From Streptomyces sp. NBC_00690 (GTDB lineage: Bacteria; Actinomycetota; Actinomycetes; Streptomycetales; Streptomycetaceae): a stretch of 64,000 bases of DNA. The stretch lies in assembly GCF_036226685.1 (NCBI RefSeq), contig NZ_CP109009.1, positions 8,087,501 to 8,151,500 on the forward strand. Direction: 5' to 3'. The notes below the pieces were generated by a model that was not told where the DNA came from, did no database searches, and saw nothing but the letters and a program-made list of their open reading frames with translations. This document shows, in pieces, positions 1 to 9,882 of this stretch. The translations under genes and the position numbers were made by a program. The stretch's first letter is position 1. Each line of letters starts with the position of its first letter.

Positions 1-47
1 CTCCTGGCCTGCGGTCGGCGCGTCGGCCGGACGACGACAGTGGCGCA

Positions 48-1526
48 TCAGTAGGCCCCCTGCCCGTAGAGCACCGCACGCAGCGTCTTCCACAAGATCA
101 CTGTGTCCAGGGCGAGTGACCAGTCCTCCACGTACCGAAGGTCCAGCCGGACCGCCTCGTCCCACGGCAGGTCACTGCGTCCGCTGATCTGCCAGAGGCC
201 GGTGAGCCCGGGCTTGACCAGCAGCCGCCGCCGGATGTCCGGGCCGTATGCCGCGGACTCCTCCGGCAGCGGGGGCCGTGGGCCGACGAGCGACATCGAC
301 CCGGTGAGTACGTTGAAGAGCTGCGGGAGCTCGTCCAGTGAATACCGGCGCAGCACTGCTCCTACCCGGGTCACCCGCGGATCCCGGCGGAGCTTGAACA
401 ACAGACCGGCACCCTCGTTGCGGTCGGCCAGTTCGGCACGTGCCCGGTCAGCCCCGTCGACCATGGTGCGGAACTTGAGGATGGTGAACTCGCGACCCTC
501 CTTGCCGACCCGGCGTTGGCGGTAGAACGCCCCACCCCGACTGTCCAGCAGTATGAGCAGCCCCACGAACATCATCAGCGGCGCGAACACCATCAGCAGA
601 ATCGTTGCGCCCAGTCGATCGACGACCTCTTTGACCGCCCGGCGGCCCCCGGTGAAGGTCGGCATGCTGACCCGCAGCAGTGGTATTCCGAGCACCGCGT
701 CGACGTGCAGCCGCGGGCCGGCCACCTCCATCAGCACGGGGGCCACGACCATCTCGGCATCGCTGCCTTCGAGGTTCCAGGCCAGCCGTTGCAGCCGGTC
801 CGGTGTCCAGTGCGGGTCCGGTGTGACCGCCACGACTCGGTAGCCGTTGCGGTGGACGTGATTGGCGACGTCGGCCAGTTGGCCGACGACCGGCACTCCG
901 TCCAGTTGGTCGCCGTCGAGTCCGAGACCGTCCGTCGTGCACACCGCGTCCACCCGCCAGCCGAGGTGCGGGGACTTGCGGGCTCGATTGATCAGATCTC
1001 GTACGGTGGGCAGGCTCCCGGCAGCGAGCACCGGTCGCAGGCACCGGCCGTCCTTGCGCTGTTTGTGCAGCCAGAGGCGTAACAGATATCGCGCGGTCAT
1101 AGTGACGAGTGCGAGCGCGGGGATCGCAACGAATATCCAGAGCTTGATGTTGCGCGAGGTGAGGGCGATCCCGCCGAGTGCGAGTACGACGGCCGCCGCG
1201 AAGAGGGAGCGTCCGAGCCGACGGAATTCCTCGGCGCCCTGACCGAGCACGGCCGGAGCCCAAGCCCTGCTCACGGCAAGCGCTCCCAGCACCAACAGTT
1301 CGGTGCCGAATGCGAGTATTCCCCACTTCTCGTGCCAGTTGGCCGCGTCCCGGGCCCCGAAGAAGTTCCCTATTGCCGCCACCACCAAGGCGGTGGCCAC
1401 GGTATCGCTGGTGATGACGGTACGGCGGTACCGCTCCTCCCAGTCAATCGCGGGCTGTCTGATTGCCCCGTTCGTCAACCGCCCGTGCGTTGACGAAAAC
1501 GGCTTGACTAACTCCCCCTGCTCCAC
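48..1526 (-). CDS. Exopolysaccharide polyprenyl glycosylphosphotransferase
   Basis: Membrane initiating sugar transferase of the WbaP/CpsE type, which moves a sugar-1-phosphate from a nucleotide sugar to undecaprenyl phosphate to begin an exopolysaccharide repeat unit. The N-terminal half carries several hydrophobic helices and a CoA-binding-like middle domain. The C-terminal third is a complete bacterial sugar transferase domain with 'FYRQRRVGKEG', 'FTILKFRTM', 'LDELPQLFNVL', 'GPRPPLP' and 'KPGLTGLWQISGRS'. I take GTG at 1526 (492 aa) because it follows a G-rich ribosome-binding site. The open frame extends to 1745, but the extra residues look non-coding. Codon 6 is a rare TTA. No partner polysaccharide genes are visible because the window begins here. 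Confidence 0.88.
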   Translation of the reverse strand: MEQGELVKPFSSTHGRLTNGAIRQPAIDWEERYRRTVITSDTVATALVVAAIGNFFGARDAANWHEKWGILAFGTELLVLGALAVSRAWAPAVLGQGAEEFRRLGRSLFAAAVVLALGGIALTSRNIKLWIFVAIPALALVTMTARYLLRLWLHKQRKDGRCLRPVLAAGSLPTVRDLINRARKSPHLGWRVDAVCTTDGLGLDGDQLDGVPVVGQLADVANHVHRNGYRVVAVTPDPHWTPDRLQRLAWNLEGSDAEMVVAPVLMEVAGPRLHVDAVLGIPLLRVSMPTFTGGRRAVKEVVDRLGATILLMVFAPLMMFVGLLILLDSRGGAFYRQRRVGKEGREFTILKFRTMVDGADRARAELADRNEGAGLLFKLRRDPRVTRVGAVLRRYSLDELPQLFNVLTGSMSLVGPRPPLPEESAAYGPDIRRRLLVKPGLTGLWQISGRSDLPWDEAVRLDLRYVEDWSLALDTVILWKTLRAVLYGQGAY

Positions 1527-2526
1527 AGGACCCCCCAGGTCACCAGCAGTTCGACGTACTCGTCTCACACTGTTCCTGTCTCGGGAGCTCCCGTCCCCCG
1601 AGCCGCGCTGTTCCTCCCCTTGGGAGGCCCCGCCCCCCGTGCACGACCTTGTAGCTGCAATTGCAGCACTATGTGACAACTCGCCCTGGCAGCAGTGAAC
1701 TTGCTTGCTCTGCCGGGCCCTTGAGGTGCGTGGAGCCCATCGCAACCTCGGGTGCTCCCCGCACCCAAGGTCCCCCTCTCGGGCTCCCTGAACTGATCAT
1801 CCCCATGTCTGGCCGGGGACTCGACTACTGGCTGTTGGTGGCGCCGGATCTATAGATCAATGTCGTTCGCCTCGTGCCCGAACGGCTGAAGCACGGTCAA
1901 TCTAGACCATCGGGGCCGGCATGAGGAGGCCATGTGTGGAATTTGTGCTCAGGCTTTGAGATCGGATGCACCTATGGGCGACTGTCAACGAGTGTCTGGC
2001 GACGAAGACGTATGTTGTGACCTGTGGTGATGGGACTTCTCCGAGGTGGCGGCGCCGGTAAACCCGAGGTGCTCCAGATCTGGCAAATAGGCCGTATCCA
2101 GGCCCTGTTGGCACCCCCGCGTGAGCATCGTGGCGGATCGATTCTACGTCGGCCGGACCCGGGTGCCGGGGTGGAGTCGGCGCCCGCGGATCACGGTGTC
2201 ACTCCAGCGGGTCGCCCGGCCTGCGCAGCTTCCACGCAGGAGTGGTCGGCGGACCACAGCGGGCCATCCACGGCCCCCGGTGTGTCCCTTGCTTCTCGAC
2301 GTTCGTGCGCTGCTCAGTGTGGCTGTTGGTGCCCACGGTGGGGGAGGGGCGATCGACCCGTACGCCGAGACGCACGACTTGCCCGGCGGCTCGGTGTTCA
2401 CCCTGCGATCACTGGCGATGGGACCCGATCCCCGCTTCCGGCCCCGGCCGGTGCACAACGCGGTCGCGGTGACGGGATTCGGGGACGGGGATTGCAAGAC
2501 GGCCTTGCGCCCGGTGGCGTCCGGAC
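1527..2526. other. 1 kb intergenic stretch, possibly decayed
   Basis: No convincing gene. Several overlapping frames are open on both strands (for example 2121-2810 plus), as is normal in GC-rich DNA. None has a good start context or recognisable domain, and their 3' ends run antisense to the neighbouring regulator gene. It may hold promoters for the leftward glycosylphosphotransferase gene and a degraded coding remnant. Confidence 0.4.
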
Positions 2527-4152
2527 CTACTCGGCCCGAGCGCCCGGGGTCGGGCCATCTGTTGGGCCTTCTGGCTCCTCCGGGGTACCCGTGGTGGGAT
2601 CGTTGCCGGGGTGGGGGGTCGGGTCTGCTCCCGTCGTCGGTACCCAGCGCCGGTCGTTGGTGTCGTACAGATAGGCGGGACCGCCCAGGACACTGCTCGT
2701 ACGGAACGGTCGTCCGGCGTCGTCGATGCGTACGGTCCCTGAACGGTCGGCGCTGCTCCACTCCAACTCCAGATACCAGTCACAGTCGCACGTCACCGTG
2801 CGGGCGGTGATGAGCAGGATCTCCGGGTCCCTGGCCGATACCCGGTACGGAAAGGAGGCGGCGGGGATCTCCACCCCGGAATCATTGCCGGGCACGGAAA
2901 GGGCCGTCGGGCGGGCGGCGTCGAGGTCGACATCGAACATCCGGGGGGTCATCGTCCCTCCGCAGCCCAGGCTCATGCCGTAGACGTTTCGGCGCTGCGG
3001 AGGACGCTGGGCGGCCACTCGTACCCGGAGCCCCTGAAGCACCACCGCCTGCTCACCGAGGCCCTGGATGGTCAACCTGACCAGGGTGTCGCCCCCGTGC
3101 ACTGCCCCCAGGGAGCGGGCCCAGGGCTCGGCGTCGGACACCGACGGCGGCGGGGGGACCGCTGTCGGGGGGCGGTCGACGATGTAGGAGTGGCTACAGC
3201 CGCTGGCCCAGATGTGCTGGTTGACGCCCCAACTGAACGGCAGGGCGCGGTTGCGAGGCTCCGACGCCCTTGCGGACTCCCGGGGCGCTGGGCGGGAGCC
3301 TGTGTGGCCCGGGCCCATGGATGCAGTGGGACCGACCGGGGGACGGGAAGCGGTCACCCCGGGTGAGATGGACCAGGACGGTGGGGAGGGTAGGGCGGAC
3401 GAGGCGGCAGTGGTGCCCGAGGCGCGTACGGAAGGGAGATCGGTGCCCGCGTATCGCGGACCGCTTGCGCGCTGTCGATCGTTGCGGTCCTCCGAGGAGG
3501 AAGGCGAGCGCTCGAACGCCAGCAGGACTAGAAGGGTAACGAGAAGGGTGAACACCGCCGCGACGGCGACCAGTCCGGTGGCATGGGTGGCATGGGTGGC
3601 AAGAGTGGCCCGGGCGGCCCGCCGCCGTGGCACCTCCGGCGCCCTGGTCGACCCGGTCGCCTCCGGCTGTGGCCCCCCGGCCTGCTTCTTCTCCAGGGCG
3701 ACGGTGACCTCGGGGGAAGCCTCCAGTGCCGCGGACCCGGTGCACTTCGCGGCTCCGGTGAATCCGGTTACGGCGGCGTTGACTTCGGGTGCCCGGTCGC
3801 CATCTTCCTGGACGGTCCCATCCTGAGCCAGCCTCGACAACGCCTCAGGCATTCCGGCCGCGCTCCGCGCCTGAACCCCGCCAGCTGCCTGACGTCTGCG
3901 GCGCTCCCCGTCCGCCAGCACCCACAGACGGTGCAGCTCCACGAGGTCCTCGCCCCGACAGCCGCACAGCTGTGCCAGCCGCGCGACCGGGGCGAAATCC
4001 AACGGCACGATGTGACCGGAGCAGTAGCGGTGGAGGGTGGAAGCGCTGACCCCCACTCGGTGGGCCAGAGCTCCGTAGCTGCGCCCCGACGCCTCCCGGA
4101 TTACCCGCAGTCGACGCGCGAACACCTCGGTCCCCGACTCTAACGCGCTCAA
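2527..4152 (-). CDS. Membrane-anchored helix-turn-helix regulator
   Basis: Streptomyces-type regulator with a cytoplasmic N-terminal XRE-like HTH ('SYGALAHRVGVSASTLHRY'), a low-complexity linker, one transmembrane helix ('LVAVAAVFTLLVTLLVLLAF') and a conserved extracytoplasmic domain of about 200 residues. The outer domain holds cysteines ('SGCSHSYI', 'LGCGGTM', 'TCDCDWYLELEW') and ends near 'GRPFRTSSVLGG'. This suggests direct signalling from the cell surface to DNA. The linker contains a short tandem repeat (Ala-Thr-His units; DNA near 3580-3616). The start is uncertain: TTG 4152 (541 aa, TTA at codon 4) or GTG 4125. It is transcribed away from the small secreted genes beside it, which are candidates for its targets. 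That link is inference. Confidence 0.75.
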   Translation of the reverse strand: MSALESGTEVFARRLRVIREASGRSYGALAHRVGVSASTLHRYCSGHIVPLDFAPVARLAQLCGCRGEDLVELHRLWVLADGERRRRQAAGGVQARSAAGMPEALSRLAQDGTVQEDGDRAPEVNAAVTGFTGAAKCTGSAALEASPEVTVALEKKQAGGPQPEATGSTRAPEVPRRRAARATLATHATHATGLVAVAAVFTLLVTLLVLLAFERSPSSSEDRNDRQRASGPRYAGTDLPSVRASGTTAASSALPSPPSWSISPGVTASRPPVGPTASMGPGHTGSRPAPRESARASEPRNRALPFSWGVNQHIWASGCSHSYIVDRPPTAVPPPPSVSDAEPWARSLGAVHGGDTLVRLTIQGLGEQAVVLQGLRVRVAAQRPPQRRNVYGMSLGCGGTMTPRMFDVDLDAARPTALSVPGNDSGVEIPAASFPYRVSARDPEILLITARTVTCDCDWYLELEWSSADRSGTVRIDDAGRPFRTSSVLGGPAYLYDTNDRRWVPTTGADPTPHPGNDPTTGTPEEPEGPTDGPTPGARAE

Positions 4153-4486
4153 CCGTTCCAGCCCCCCAGCGTTTCGTGGCGGCGTTCCATCCCTGCCGAG
4201 TATTGCCACGTCAGTGGGGCTGGAATGGTTCCAGTGTTCCACCAGTGCCCCCTGTGCTTGCCGTCTATCGCCGTGCTGTCGAAGCTGTTGACCGTCAAGT
4301 CGGCCACGCAGCAGGGGAATGCAACTGCTGAACGCGGTCCGCATCCCTGGGGTGAAGGGAACGAACGCCGCTGCTTGGCATCAGTCGCTCAACCAAGTGT
4401 CTTGGAATCCATCGACAAACGATCACACCAACAGAATCGGCGCCGACCGTTTCCGTGCCCATCGAAGCAACCATCGAGGAGTCTCT
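4153..4486. promoter_or_regulatory. Divergent intergenic region
   Basis: About 330 bp between the leftward HTH regulator and the rightward secreted-protein pair. It should contain both promoters, but I could not assign -10/-35 boxes with confidence. Confidence 0.35.
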
Positions 4487-4819
4487 GTGACCCGTTCGTC
4501 CGCGCTACGTCTGCGTTCCACGGCCGTGGCCCTTGCCACCTCGGCGCTTCTCATCGGAGGGGTCACCTCGGCACAGGCGGCCCCGGTTGGCGCCGAAGCC
4601 GCCCAGCAGAAGCTGGTTCTGCCTGAGGTGAGGACGTTCACCGGTACCGGGATGGGCACCTCGCCGTCCCAGGCGGTGAACGGCGCGGTCCGAATGGCCT
4701 ACACGATCGCCCAGTCGGCCGGCTGGCAGTCGAACCACTGCCATGTCCGAGCCACCGACGTCAGGTCGGTCGGTGGCGGTGTCTACTCCGCGGTCGCCGA
4801 CCTGTTCTGCCAGCGCTAA
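4487..4819 (+). CDS. Small secreted two-cysteine protein A
   Basis: 110 aa. GTG at 4487 follows an AGGAG site by about 6 bases, and an in-frame upstream extension has no such site. Residues 1-31 form a Sec signal peptide (Arg-containing start, 'STAVALATSALLIGG', cleavage after Ala-Gln-Ala). The mature part has a pattern shared with the next gene: Phe-Thr-Gly, a Ser-Pro-Ser with repeated small residues, a helix, then a Cys about 39 residues after the Phe-Thr-Gly and a second Cys four residues from the end. The two cysteines could form one disulfide. Function unknown. It is a tandem paralogue of the gene at 4890, 70 bases downstream and probably cotranscribed. Confidence 0.75.
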   Translation: MTRSSALRLRSTAVALATSALLIGGVTSAQAAPVGAEAAQQKLVLPEVRTFTGTGMGTSPSQAVNGAVRMAYTIAQSAGWQSNHCHVRATDVRSVGGGVYSAVADLFCQR

Positions 4820-4889
4820 ATCACACCCAATTCCACCAAGAAGCTCACCAGTAACTCAGCAGGAACTCACCAAGAATGGGGATAACACA

Positions 4890-5180
4890 ATGAATTCGCT
4901 ACTCGTCCGGGGCGGCGTTGCCCTGGCTCTCGCGGGCCTCGCCACGTTTGCGCCCGCTGTTGCGCACGCCGATGTGAGCGTCAAGGAGACACAGCCGTTC
5001 ACGGGCTGGGCGTACGAGAACAGCCCCAGCAAGGCCAAGCGGGAGGCAGAGAACATGGCCCGTCGGTCTGCGCTGATCAGCGGATATCTCCATGAGCAGT
5101 GTGTGCTGCTCTACGCCTACTCCACCCGGCTCGCACCCGGCTACTTCGCGGGCGATGCTGCCATCAGGTGCACCCGCTGA
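4890..5180 (+). CDS. Small secreted two-cysteine protein B
   Basis: 96 aa. Sec signal peptide at residues 1-26 ('[19 protein letters not shown]'), giving a mature protein of about 70 residues that begins near '[13 protein letters not shown]'. It shares with its upstream neighbour the Phe-Thr-Gly, Ser-Pro-Ser-Lys-Ala and the two late cysteines (...EQC..., ...IRC at the end), so the pair looks like a local duplication that has diverged. Function unknown. A strong terminator lies 44 bases after the stop and closes the unit. Confidence 0.75.
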   Translation: MNSLLVRGGVALALAGLATFAPAVAHADVSVKETQPFTGWAYENSPSKAKREAENMARRSALISGYLHEQCVLLYAYSTRLAPGYFAGDAAIRCTR

Positions 5181-5223
5181 TCTGCTTAGGCCGGCCACGA
5201 GTTCACTCGGGGGCGGTGGCGAG

Positions 5224-5255
5224 ACCCGCCCGATCGTTGGGATCGGGCGGGTTTT
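5224..5255 (+). terminator. Intrinsic terminator after the secreted pair
   Basis: Perfect 12-bp stem (5224-5235 with 5241-5252), 5-base loop and a short T run directly after. Confidence 0.85.
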
Positions 5256-5416
5256 CGTTGTTGGCGAAGGACGGCCGAAACTTGTTGTGGGTGGTGGCCG
5301 GCGGCATCACAGCGGATGGACCGGTGAGGTGGGTCGCAGCGGCGACCATCGGGGTGTTCGCCGATCCACGTGATGTGGACCACTCTTCGAGTGCCACGGG
5401 TCGGGCATGCGCGATC

Positions 5417-6121
5417 ATGACCGGAATGGACGCCCGTTTCCTTGGTATCACCGAGCTGGTCGAAGCCCCGCCCGTGGCGGTTGTCGTCGATGTCATGCGC
5501 GCCTTCACTGTCGCGGCCTGGGCGTTTGCCCAAGGCGCAGACAAGATCGTTCTGGCTGAGTCGCTGGACGAGGCCCTGGCGCTCAAGACTCGCCACCCGG
5601 ATTGGGCGGCACTCAAAGACGGTCCGCCAGCGCCCGGGTTCGACATGGTCAACTCGCCGGGACTGCTGCGGGCTGTTGACCTAGGCGGTCGGACCGTCGT
5701 GCAGAAGACCACGGCAGGGACGGTCGGCGCCCTCGCGGTCAAAGAGGCATCGTTGGTGCTGTGCGCCAGCTTCGTGGTGGCGGAGGCAACGGCTCAGTTC
5801 TTGCGTACGCGTACGGGTGACAACGTCACCTTCGTCGTCACTGGTGAGGACGGGCAGGCCGACGAGGATCTGGCGTGTGCTCAGTACATCGCCCGCAGGG
5901 CCACGGGGACAGCGACGGATGCCACCGAGTTCCTCCGTCGCGCTGCCGGGTCGCGCGCCGCCGCCGAGTTGGCTGAAGGCGTGCGTCAAGGAGTGCATGC
6001 CGATGACGTCGCACTCTGTCTTGAGGTCGACCGGTTCCCCTTCGCCATGGTGGCGACCTTGGAGGGTTCGCTGATGGTCCTCCGCCCGTACCCAGTGCCT
6101 TCGCAGCCGACGACCACCTGA
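5417..6121 (+). CDS. 2-phosphosulfolactate phosphatase (ComB) family protein
   Basis: 234 aa. The fold signature '[28 protein letters not shown]' matches the start of the ComB family, followed by the Ser/Thr-rich turn '[10 protein letters not shown]' and '[12 protein letters not shown]'. ComB hydrolyses 2-phosphosulfolactate in coenzyme M synthesis, a pathway not expected in Streptomyces, so the real substrate is unknown. ATG 5417 or the in-frame ATG 5426 could start it, and neither has a strong ribosome-binding site. It converges with the flavoprotein gene at 6145 with only 23 bases between. Confidence 0.75.
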   Translation: MTGMDARFLGITELVEAPPVAVVVDVMRAFTVAAWAFAQGADKIVLAESLDEALALKTRHPDWAALKDGPPAPGFDMVNSPGLLRAVDLGGRTVVQKTTAGTVGALAVKEASLVLCASFVVAEATAQFLRTRTGDNVTFVVTGEDGQADEDLACAQYIARRATGTATDATEFLRRAAGSRAAAELAEGVRQGVHADDVALCLEVDRFPFAMVATLEGSLMVLRPYPVPSQPTTT

Positions 6122-6144
6122 GGTGATGCGGTCTGCCAGCCTGG

Positions 6145-6819
6145 TCAGGCACTCTCCCAGGTGGCGGTGTCCCACAGCCCGGAACGGTGCAGGGCCCGGG
6201 GGCAGTGCCGATAGATCTCGTCGATCTCGATCAGAATGGCGAGGTCGGGACGCCGGTCCGCGGATGCCATCGTGTCGAAGAAGGGCGCGTCGGTGAGGAG
6301 TCGTGCCCTGCCGTTGATCCGTAGGACGTCCCGACTGCCCGGTATGAGGTAGAGCAGTCCGGCGTGGGGATTGTCGAGGATGTTGTGGAGGCTGTCCCCC
6401 CTGCGGTTGCCGGGGCGTTCCGGTAGCGCCAGGGTTCCGGGATCGACGACGTGGGTGAAGCCGGGGCCGTCGCCGCGAGGGGAGACGTCGCAGGCGCCGT
6501 GCGCGTCGGACGTGGAGAGCAAACAGAACGTGGAGCGGGCCAGGACTGCGTGGTCGTCCTCGTCCAGTCGGGCGTGCACCTTGTCGATGACGATCGGGTG
6601 CGGGGTGCCCAGCAACTCCTGCAACTCCGCGTGTGAGCCCAGCCCGATGAACCCGGGCCGGTCGGTGAACCCGGGCCGGCTGGTGGGCCCGCCCTGGAGT
6701 TCGGTTCCGGCAGGCCCACCGGTGCGCTCGGTTTCGTGCGGGGTGTCGGCCGCTCCAGCGGATGGGGCCGCGGTGCGCTCCGCGGCCGTGGTGGCTTTCC
6801 TCCTAGACAAGCTGGACAA
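6145..6819 (-). CDS. PPOX-class FMN-dependent flavoprotein
   Basis: 224 aa with a pyridoxamine 5'-phosphate oxidase-like split barrel ('HAVLARSTFCLLSTSDAHG', 'CDVSPRGDGPGF', 'LHNILDNPHAGLLYLIPG', 'RINGRARLLTD'). It resembles the MSMEG_1061/DR2398 subgroup. These proteins bind FMN or F420 and reduce small molecules, and the substrate is not predictable here. Residues 1-50 are a disordered Arg/Thr/Gly-rich extension. I chose TTG 6819 because an AAGGGAG site lies 5 bases upstream; the frame is open to 6942. It follows the siderophore ABC genes by 122 bases on the same strand and may be their distal cistron. Confidence 0.75.
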   Translation of the reverse strand: MSSLSRRKATTAAERTAAPSAGAADTPHETERTGGPAGTELQGGPTSRPGFTDRPGFIGLGSHAELQELLGTPHPIVIDKVHARLDEDDHAVLARSTFCLLSTSDAHGACDVSPRGDGPGFTHVVDPGTLALPERPGNRRGDSLHNILDNPHAGLLYLIPGSRDVLRINGRARLLTDAPFFDTMASADRRPDLAILIEIDEIYRHCPRALHRSGLWDTATWESA

Positions 6820-6941
6820 GTCAACTCCCTTTGGTGGTGTGGGGTGCGGTGCTGGCCGTCGTCTGCCGCCGGTGGGCCGTGTGCGGCAACTGATCTGCCG
6901 GTGTGCGGCGGCCGGGACCAAGGGTGGTGCGGCCGGGTTCA

Positions 6942-7790
6942 TCAGTCGGACTTGCGTTCCGGGACGGTTCCACGGGGTGCGCTCTGTGTCGGCCTGATCC
7001 CGTGGCGTCCGATGGGCAGCATCAGGGGCCGGCCGGAGACGGGGTCCTCGATGATGCGGCTGTCGAGACCGAAGACCGTGCGGACGTTGTCCTCCGTGAG
7101 CACTTCGTGCGGCGTGCCGGCGATGTGCAGCCGGCCCGAAGCGAGAGCGACGATGTGGTTGGCGTATCGGGCAGCGAGATTGAGGTCGTGCAGGACCATC
7201 ACGACGGTCGTTCCCCGAGAGTGGTTCAGGTCCGTCAACAGGTCAAGGACTTCGATCTGATGACTCGCATCGAGGAAGGTGGTGGGTTCGTCCAGCATTA
7301 GGATGTCGGTCTGCTGGGCGAGCGCCATGGCGATCCACACCCGTTGGCGCTGTCCACCGGAGAGCTCGTCGACGCAGCGGTTGGCGAGGGGCAGCGTGTC
7401 CGTTGCCTCCAGCGCAGCTGCCACGGCCGCGTCGTCCTCGGCGTTCCAACGCGAGAAGACCCGCTGGTGAGGATGGCGTCCGCGGCCGACGAGATCGGAG
7501 ACGGTGATTCCTTCGGGAGCCACCGGCGACTGGGGGAGTAGCCCGAGTGTACGGGCGAGTTCCTTGGCGGGCAGGCGGTGCACCTCCTTTCCGTCCAGGA
7601 CGACGCGACCCGCGCGGGGCGCCAGCAGACGGGACATGGAGCGCAGGAGCGTCGACTTGCCACAGGCGTTCGCGCCGACGATCGCCGTGATGCCGCCTGG
7701 CGGCACGACCAGATCAAGCGACTCGACGACGGTGCGTTCGCCGTAGCCGAGGGTGAGCCCTTCGGCCGCCAGGGAGTGGGTCGTGGTCAC
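6942..7790 (-). CDS. Ferric-siderophore ABC transporter ATPase
   Basis: 282 aa FecE/FepC-type ATP-binding subunit. Walker A 'GANACGKST', the Q-loop region 'LGLLPQSP', signature 'LSGGQRQR', Walker B 'ILMLDEP' and switch His in 'VMVLHDLN' are all present, so it should be active. It energises import by the two FecCD permeases upstream. The start overlaps the end of the preceding permease gene by 4 bases, implying translational coupling. Confidence 0.95.
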   Translation of the reverse strand: MTTTHSLAAEGLTLGYGERTVVESLDLVVPPGGITAIVGANACGKSTLLRSMSRLLAPRAGRVVLDGKEVHRLPAKELARTLGLLPQSPVAPEGITVSDLVGRGRHPHQRVFSRWNAEDDAAVAAALEATDTLPLANRCVDELSGGQRQRVWIAMALAQQTDILMLDEPTTFLDASHQIEVLDLLTDLNHSRGTTVVMVLHDLNLAARYANHIVALASGRLHIAGTPHEVLTEDNVRTVFGLDSRIIEDPVSGRPLMLPIGRHGIRPTQSAPRGTVPERKSD

Positions 7791-8842
7791 AGGGAACTTC
7801 CTGCCCGGTTGGTGCGGATGATCAGGTAGACGAGGTAGGGCGCGCCGAGTACACCGGTGATGACGCCGACCGGGAAGCGGGCGTCGAAGGCGAACTGGCC
7901 GGTGAAGTCTGCGACCAGGACCAACAGGGACCCGACCAGTCCCGCGGGCACCAGGAGCGAACCACCCGGCCCGGTGATCCGTGCCGCGATGGGCCCGGAC
8001 AGGAAGGCGACAAAGGCGATCGGCCCGGATGCCGCCGTGGCGAACGCGATCAGGCCGACAGCGGCGATGATCACCGTGACACGGGTGCGCTCGACGCGTA
8101 CCCCGAGCGCTGAGGCGGTGTCATCTCCGAGTTGCAGCGCGGACAGGTTCCGCGCCTGCGACAGCAGTACGGGGCACAACACTGCCAATGCCACAGCGGC
8201 GGGGGCGGTCTGGTGCCATGTGGTGCCGTTGAGACTGCCGGTCAACCAGCGCATCGCCTCTTGGAGGTCCCACTCGGCTGCCTGGGACAGTACGTAGGCG
8301 ACGACGCTGTCGAGCATCGCGGCGATGCCGATGCCGATGAGGATGAGCCGGGTGCCGACCACCCCGTCCTTGAACGCCAGGGTGTACACGAGCAGTGCGA
8401 CGGCGAGGGCGGCGGTGATCGCGACGATCGACACCTGCGTCTCGCCCAAGGAGAGGGTGACGATCGCAAGGGCCGCTGCCGCGCTCGCACCCGAACTGAT
8501 GCCGATGACGTCGGGGCTGGCGAGCGGGTTGCGGAGCATGGTCTGGAAGGTGACACCGGCCATCCCGAAGCTGAAACCCGCTACCACGGCCAGGACGGCC
8601 CGAGGCAGTCGTAGCCGTCCCACCGTGAACGACGCTCCCGGCACCTGTTCGCCGATGACCACACGGACCACCTCGTCCAGGGGGTAGTACGTCTGCCCGG
8701 CCATGAGGGTCACGGTGAACACGGCCGTCACCAGAGTTGCCAGCAACAGGACGACCGCGCGGCGGCGAAGCGCCCTGCCTCTGCGGTCACGGGCCACGGT
8801 CTCGGCGGAGGGCGGTCGAGGGGGAAGGGCGACGGTGCTCAC
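7787..8842 (-). CDS. Ferric-siderophore ABC permease (FecCD), second subunit
   Basis: 351 aa integral membrane protein of the FecCD family with about ten hydrophobic helices. Typical blocks are '[20 protein letters not shown]', '[19 protein letters not shown]' and '[17 protein letters not shown]'. It forms the import channel as a heterodimer with the product of 8839-9882. A 4-base overlap at each end couples it to the partner permease and to the ATPase. Confidence 0.95.
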   Translation of the reverse strand: MSTVALPPRPPSAETVARDRRGRALRRRAVVLLLATLVTAVFTVTLMAGQTYYPLDEVVRVVIGEQVPGASFTVGRLRLPRAVLAVVAGFSFGMAGVTFQTMLRNPLASPDVIGISSGASAAAALAIVTLSLGETQVSIVAITAALAVALLVYTLAFKDGVVGTRLILIGIGIAAMLDSVVAYVLSQAAEWDLQEAMRWLTGSLNGTTWHQTAPAAVALAVLCPVLLSQARNLSALQLGDDTASALGVRVERTRVTVIIAAVGLIAFATAASGPIAFVAFLSGPIAARITGPGGSLLVPAGLVGSLLVLVADFTGQFAFDARFPVGVITGVLGAPYLVYLIIRTNRAGSSL

Positions 8843-9882
8843 AAGGCACGTACTTTCTGCCTACGGACGATCCAGATGAAGAACGGGGCGCCGATCAGCG
8901 CCGTCACGATGCCCACGTCGATCTCGGCGGGCCGGGCGACGACCCGCCCGACCACATCGGCAGCCGTGAGCAGTGCCGCCCCGAGCAGTGCTGCGAAGGG
9001 CAGCAGCCAGCGGTGGTCCACTCCGATGAGCAGCCTGCACGCATGGGGGACGACGAGACCGACGAAGGCGATCGGGCCGGCCACCGCCGTTGCCGCGCCG
9101 CACAGGACGACGGCTCCGAGCGCGGCCACGCCCCGGGCGAGGGCGACCCGCTCGCCGAGTCCCGCCGCGAGTTCTTCGCCCAGCGCCAGCGAGTTCAGTG
9201 ACTTGGCCGACAGCAGACTGATCATGAAGCCCGCCGCGAGATAGGGGAGCACCTGCCCGATGCGCTCGAAGGAGGCGCCGCCCACCCCGCCGATCTGCCA
9301 GAGCCGAAAACTCCCGGCGATGTCGTTGCGCGGAAGTACCACGGCGGTGACGAGCGAGGCGAACGCGGCCGAGGTGGCGGCACCGGAGAGCGCCAGTTTC
9401 AAAGGGGTGGCGCCGCCCCGTCCGAGCGTACCGACGCCGTACACGAATCCGGCCGACAGCGCAGCCCCCGCCATGGCCACCCACACGTACCCGGTCGGCG
9501 AGGAGAGCCCGAAGAACGCGACGGCCGTGACGACTGCGAGTGACGCGCCCATACTGACCCCGAGGATGCCCGGGTCGGCCAGTGGGTTGCGTGTCACCCC
9601 CTGCATGACGGCACCGGAGAGCCCGAGCGCCGCGCCGATCAGCGCTGCGAGCAGTGTTCGGGGGATTCGCTTGCCGGCGGCGGCCTGTTCCAGGGACGCG
9701 TCCGCGCCCCCGAGCGCGGCCCAGACATCGGACCAGCCGACGGCCCGGGAGCCGAAGGCGACCGAGGCCACCATGAGCGCGGCTAGGACCAGGCCCACCG
9801 CGAGGAGCCACAACAGTTGGACCCGCACCGGGCGTCGCATCGCGGTGGTGTCCGGTGTCCGGCAGGCAGGGGAGGGGGTCAC
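8839..9882 (-). CDS. Ferric-siderophore ABC permease (FecCD), first subunit
   Basis: 347 aa FecCD permease ('KRIPRTLLAALIGAALGLSG', 'MQGVTRNPLADPGILGVSMGAS', 'GPIAFVGLVVPHACRLL'). GTG 9882 overlaps the stop of the substrate-binding protein gene by 4 bases, which favours this start over the internal ATG at 9840. It is the second gene of an operon ordered binding protein, permease, permease, ATPase. Confidence 0.93.
   Translation of the reverse strand: MTPSPACRTPDTTAMRRPVRVQLLWLLAVGLVLAALMVASVAFGSRAVGWSDVWAALGGADASLEQAAAGKRIPRTLLAALIGAALGLSGAVMQGVTRNPLADPGILGVSMGASLAVVTAVAFFGLSSPTGYVWVAMAGAALSAGFVYGVGTLGRGGATPLKLALSGAATSAAFASLVTAVVLPRNDIAGSFRLWQIGGVGGASFERIGQVLPYLAAGFMISLLSAKSLNSLALGEELAAGLGERVALARGVAALGAVVLCGAATAVAGPIAFVGLVVPHACRLLIGVDHRWLLPFAALLGAALLTAADVVGRVVARPAEIDVGIVTALIGAPFFIWIVRRQKVRAL

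Noticed and set aside
2024..2810. Plus-strand frames between the first two genes
   Set aside because: They run into the antisense of the HTH regulator and lack start signals and domains. At best decayed coding DNA.
3580..3616. Short tandem repeat (ggtggcatg units)
   Set aside because: Encodes Ala-Thr-His repeats in the linker of the HTH regulator. Only about three units and no sign of a mobile or CRISPR structure.
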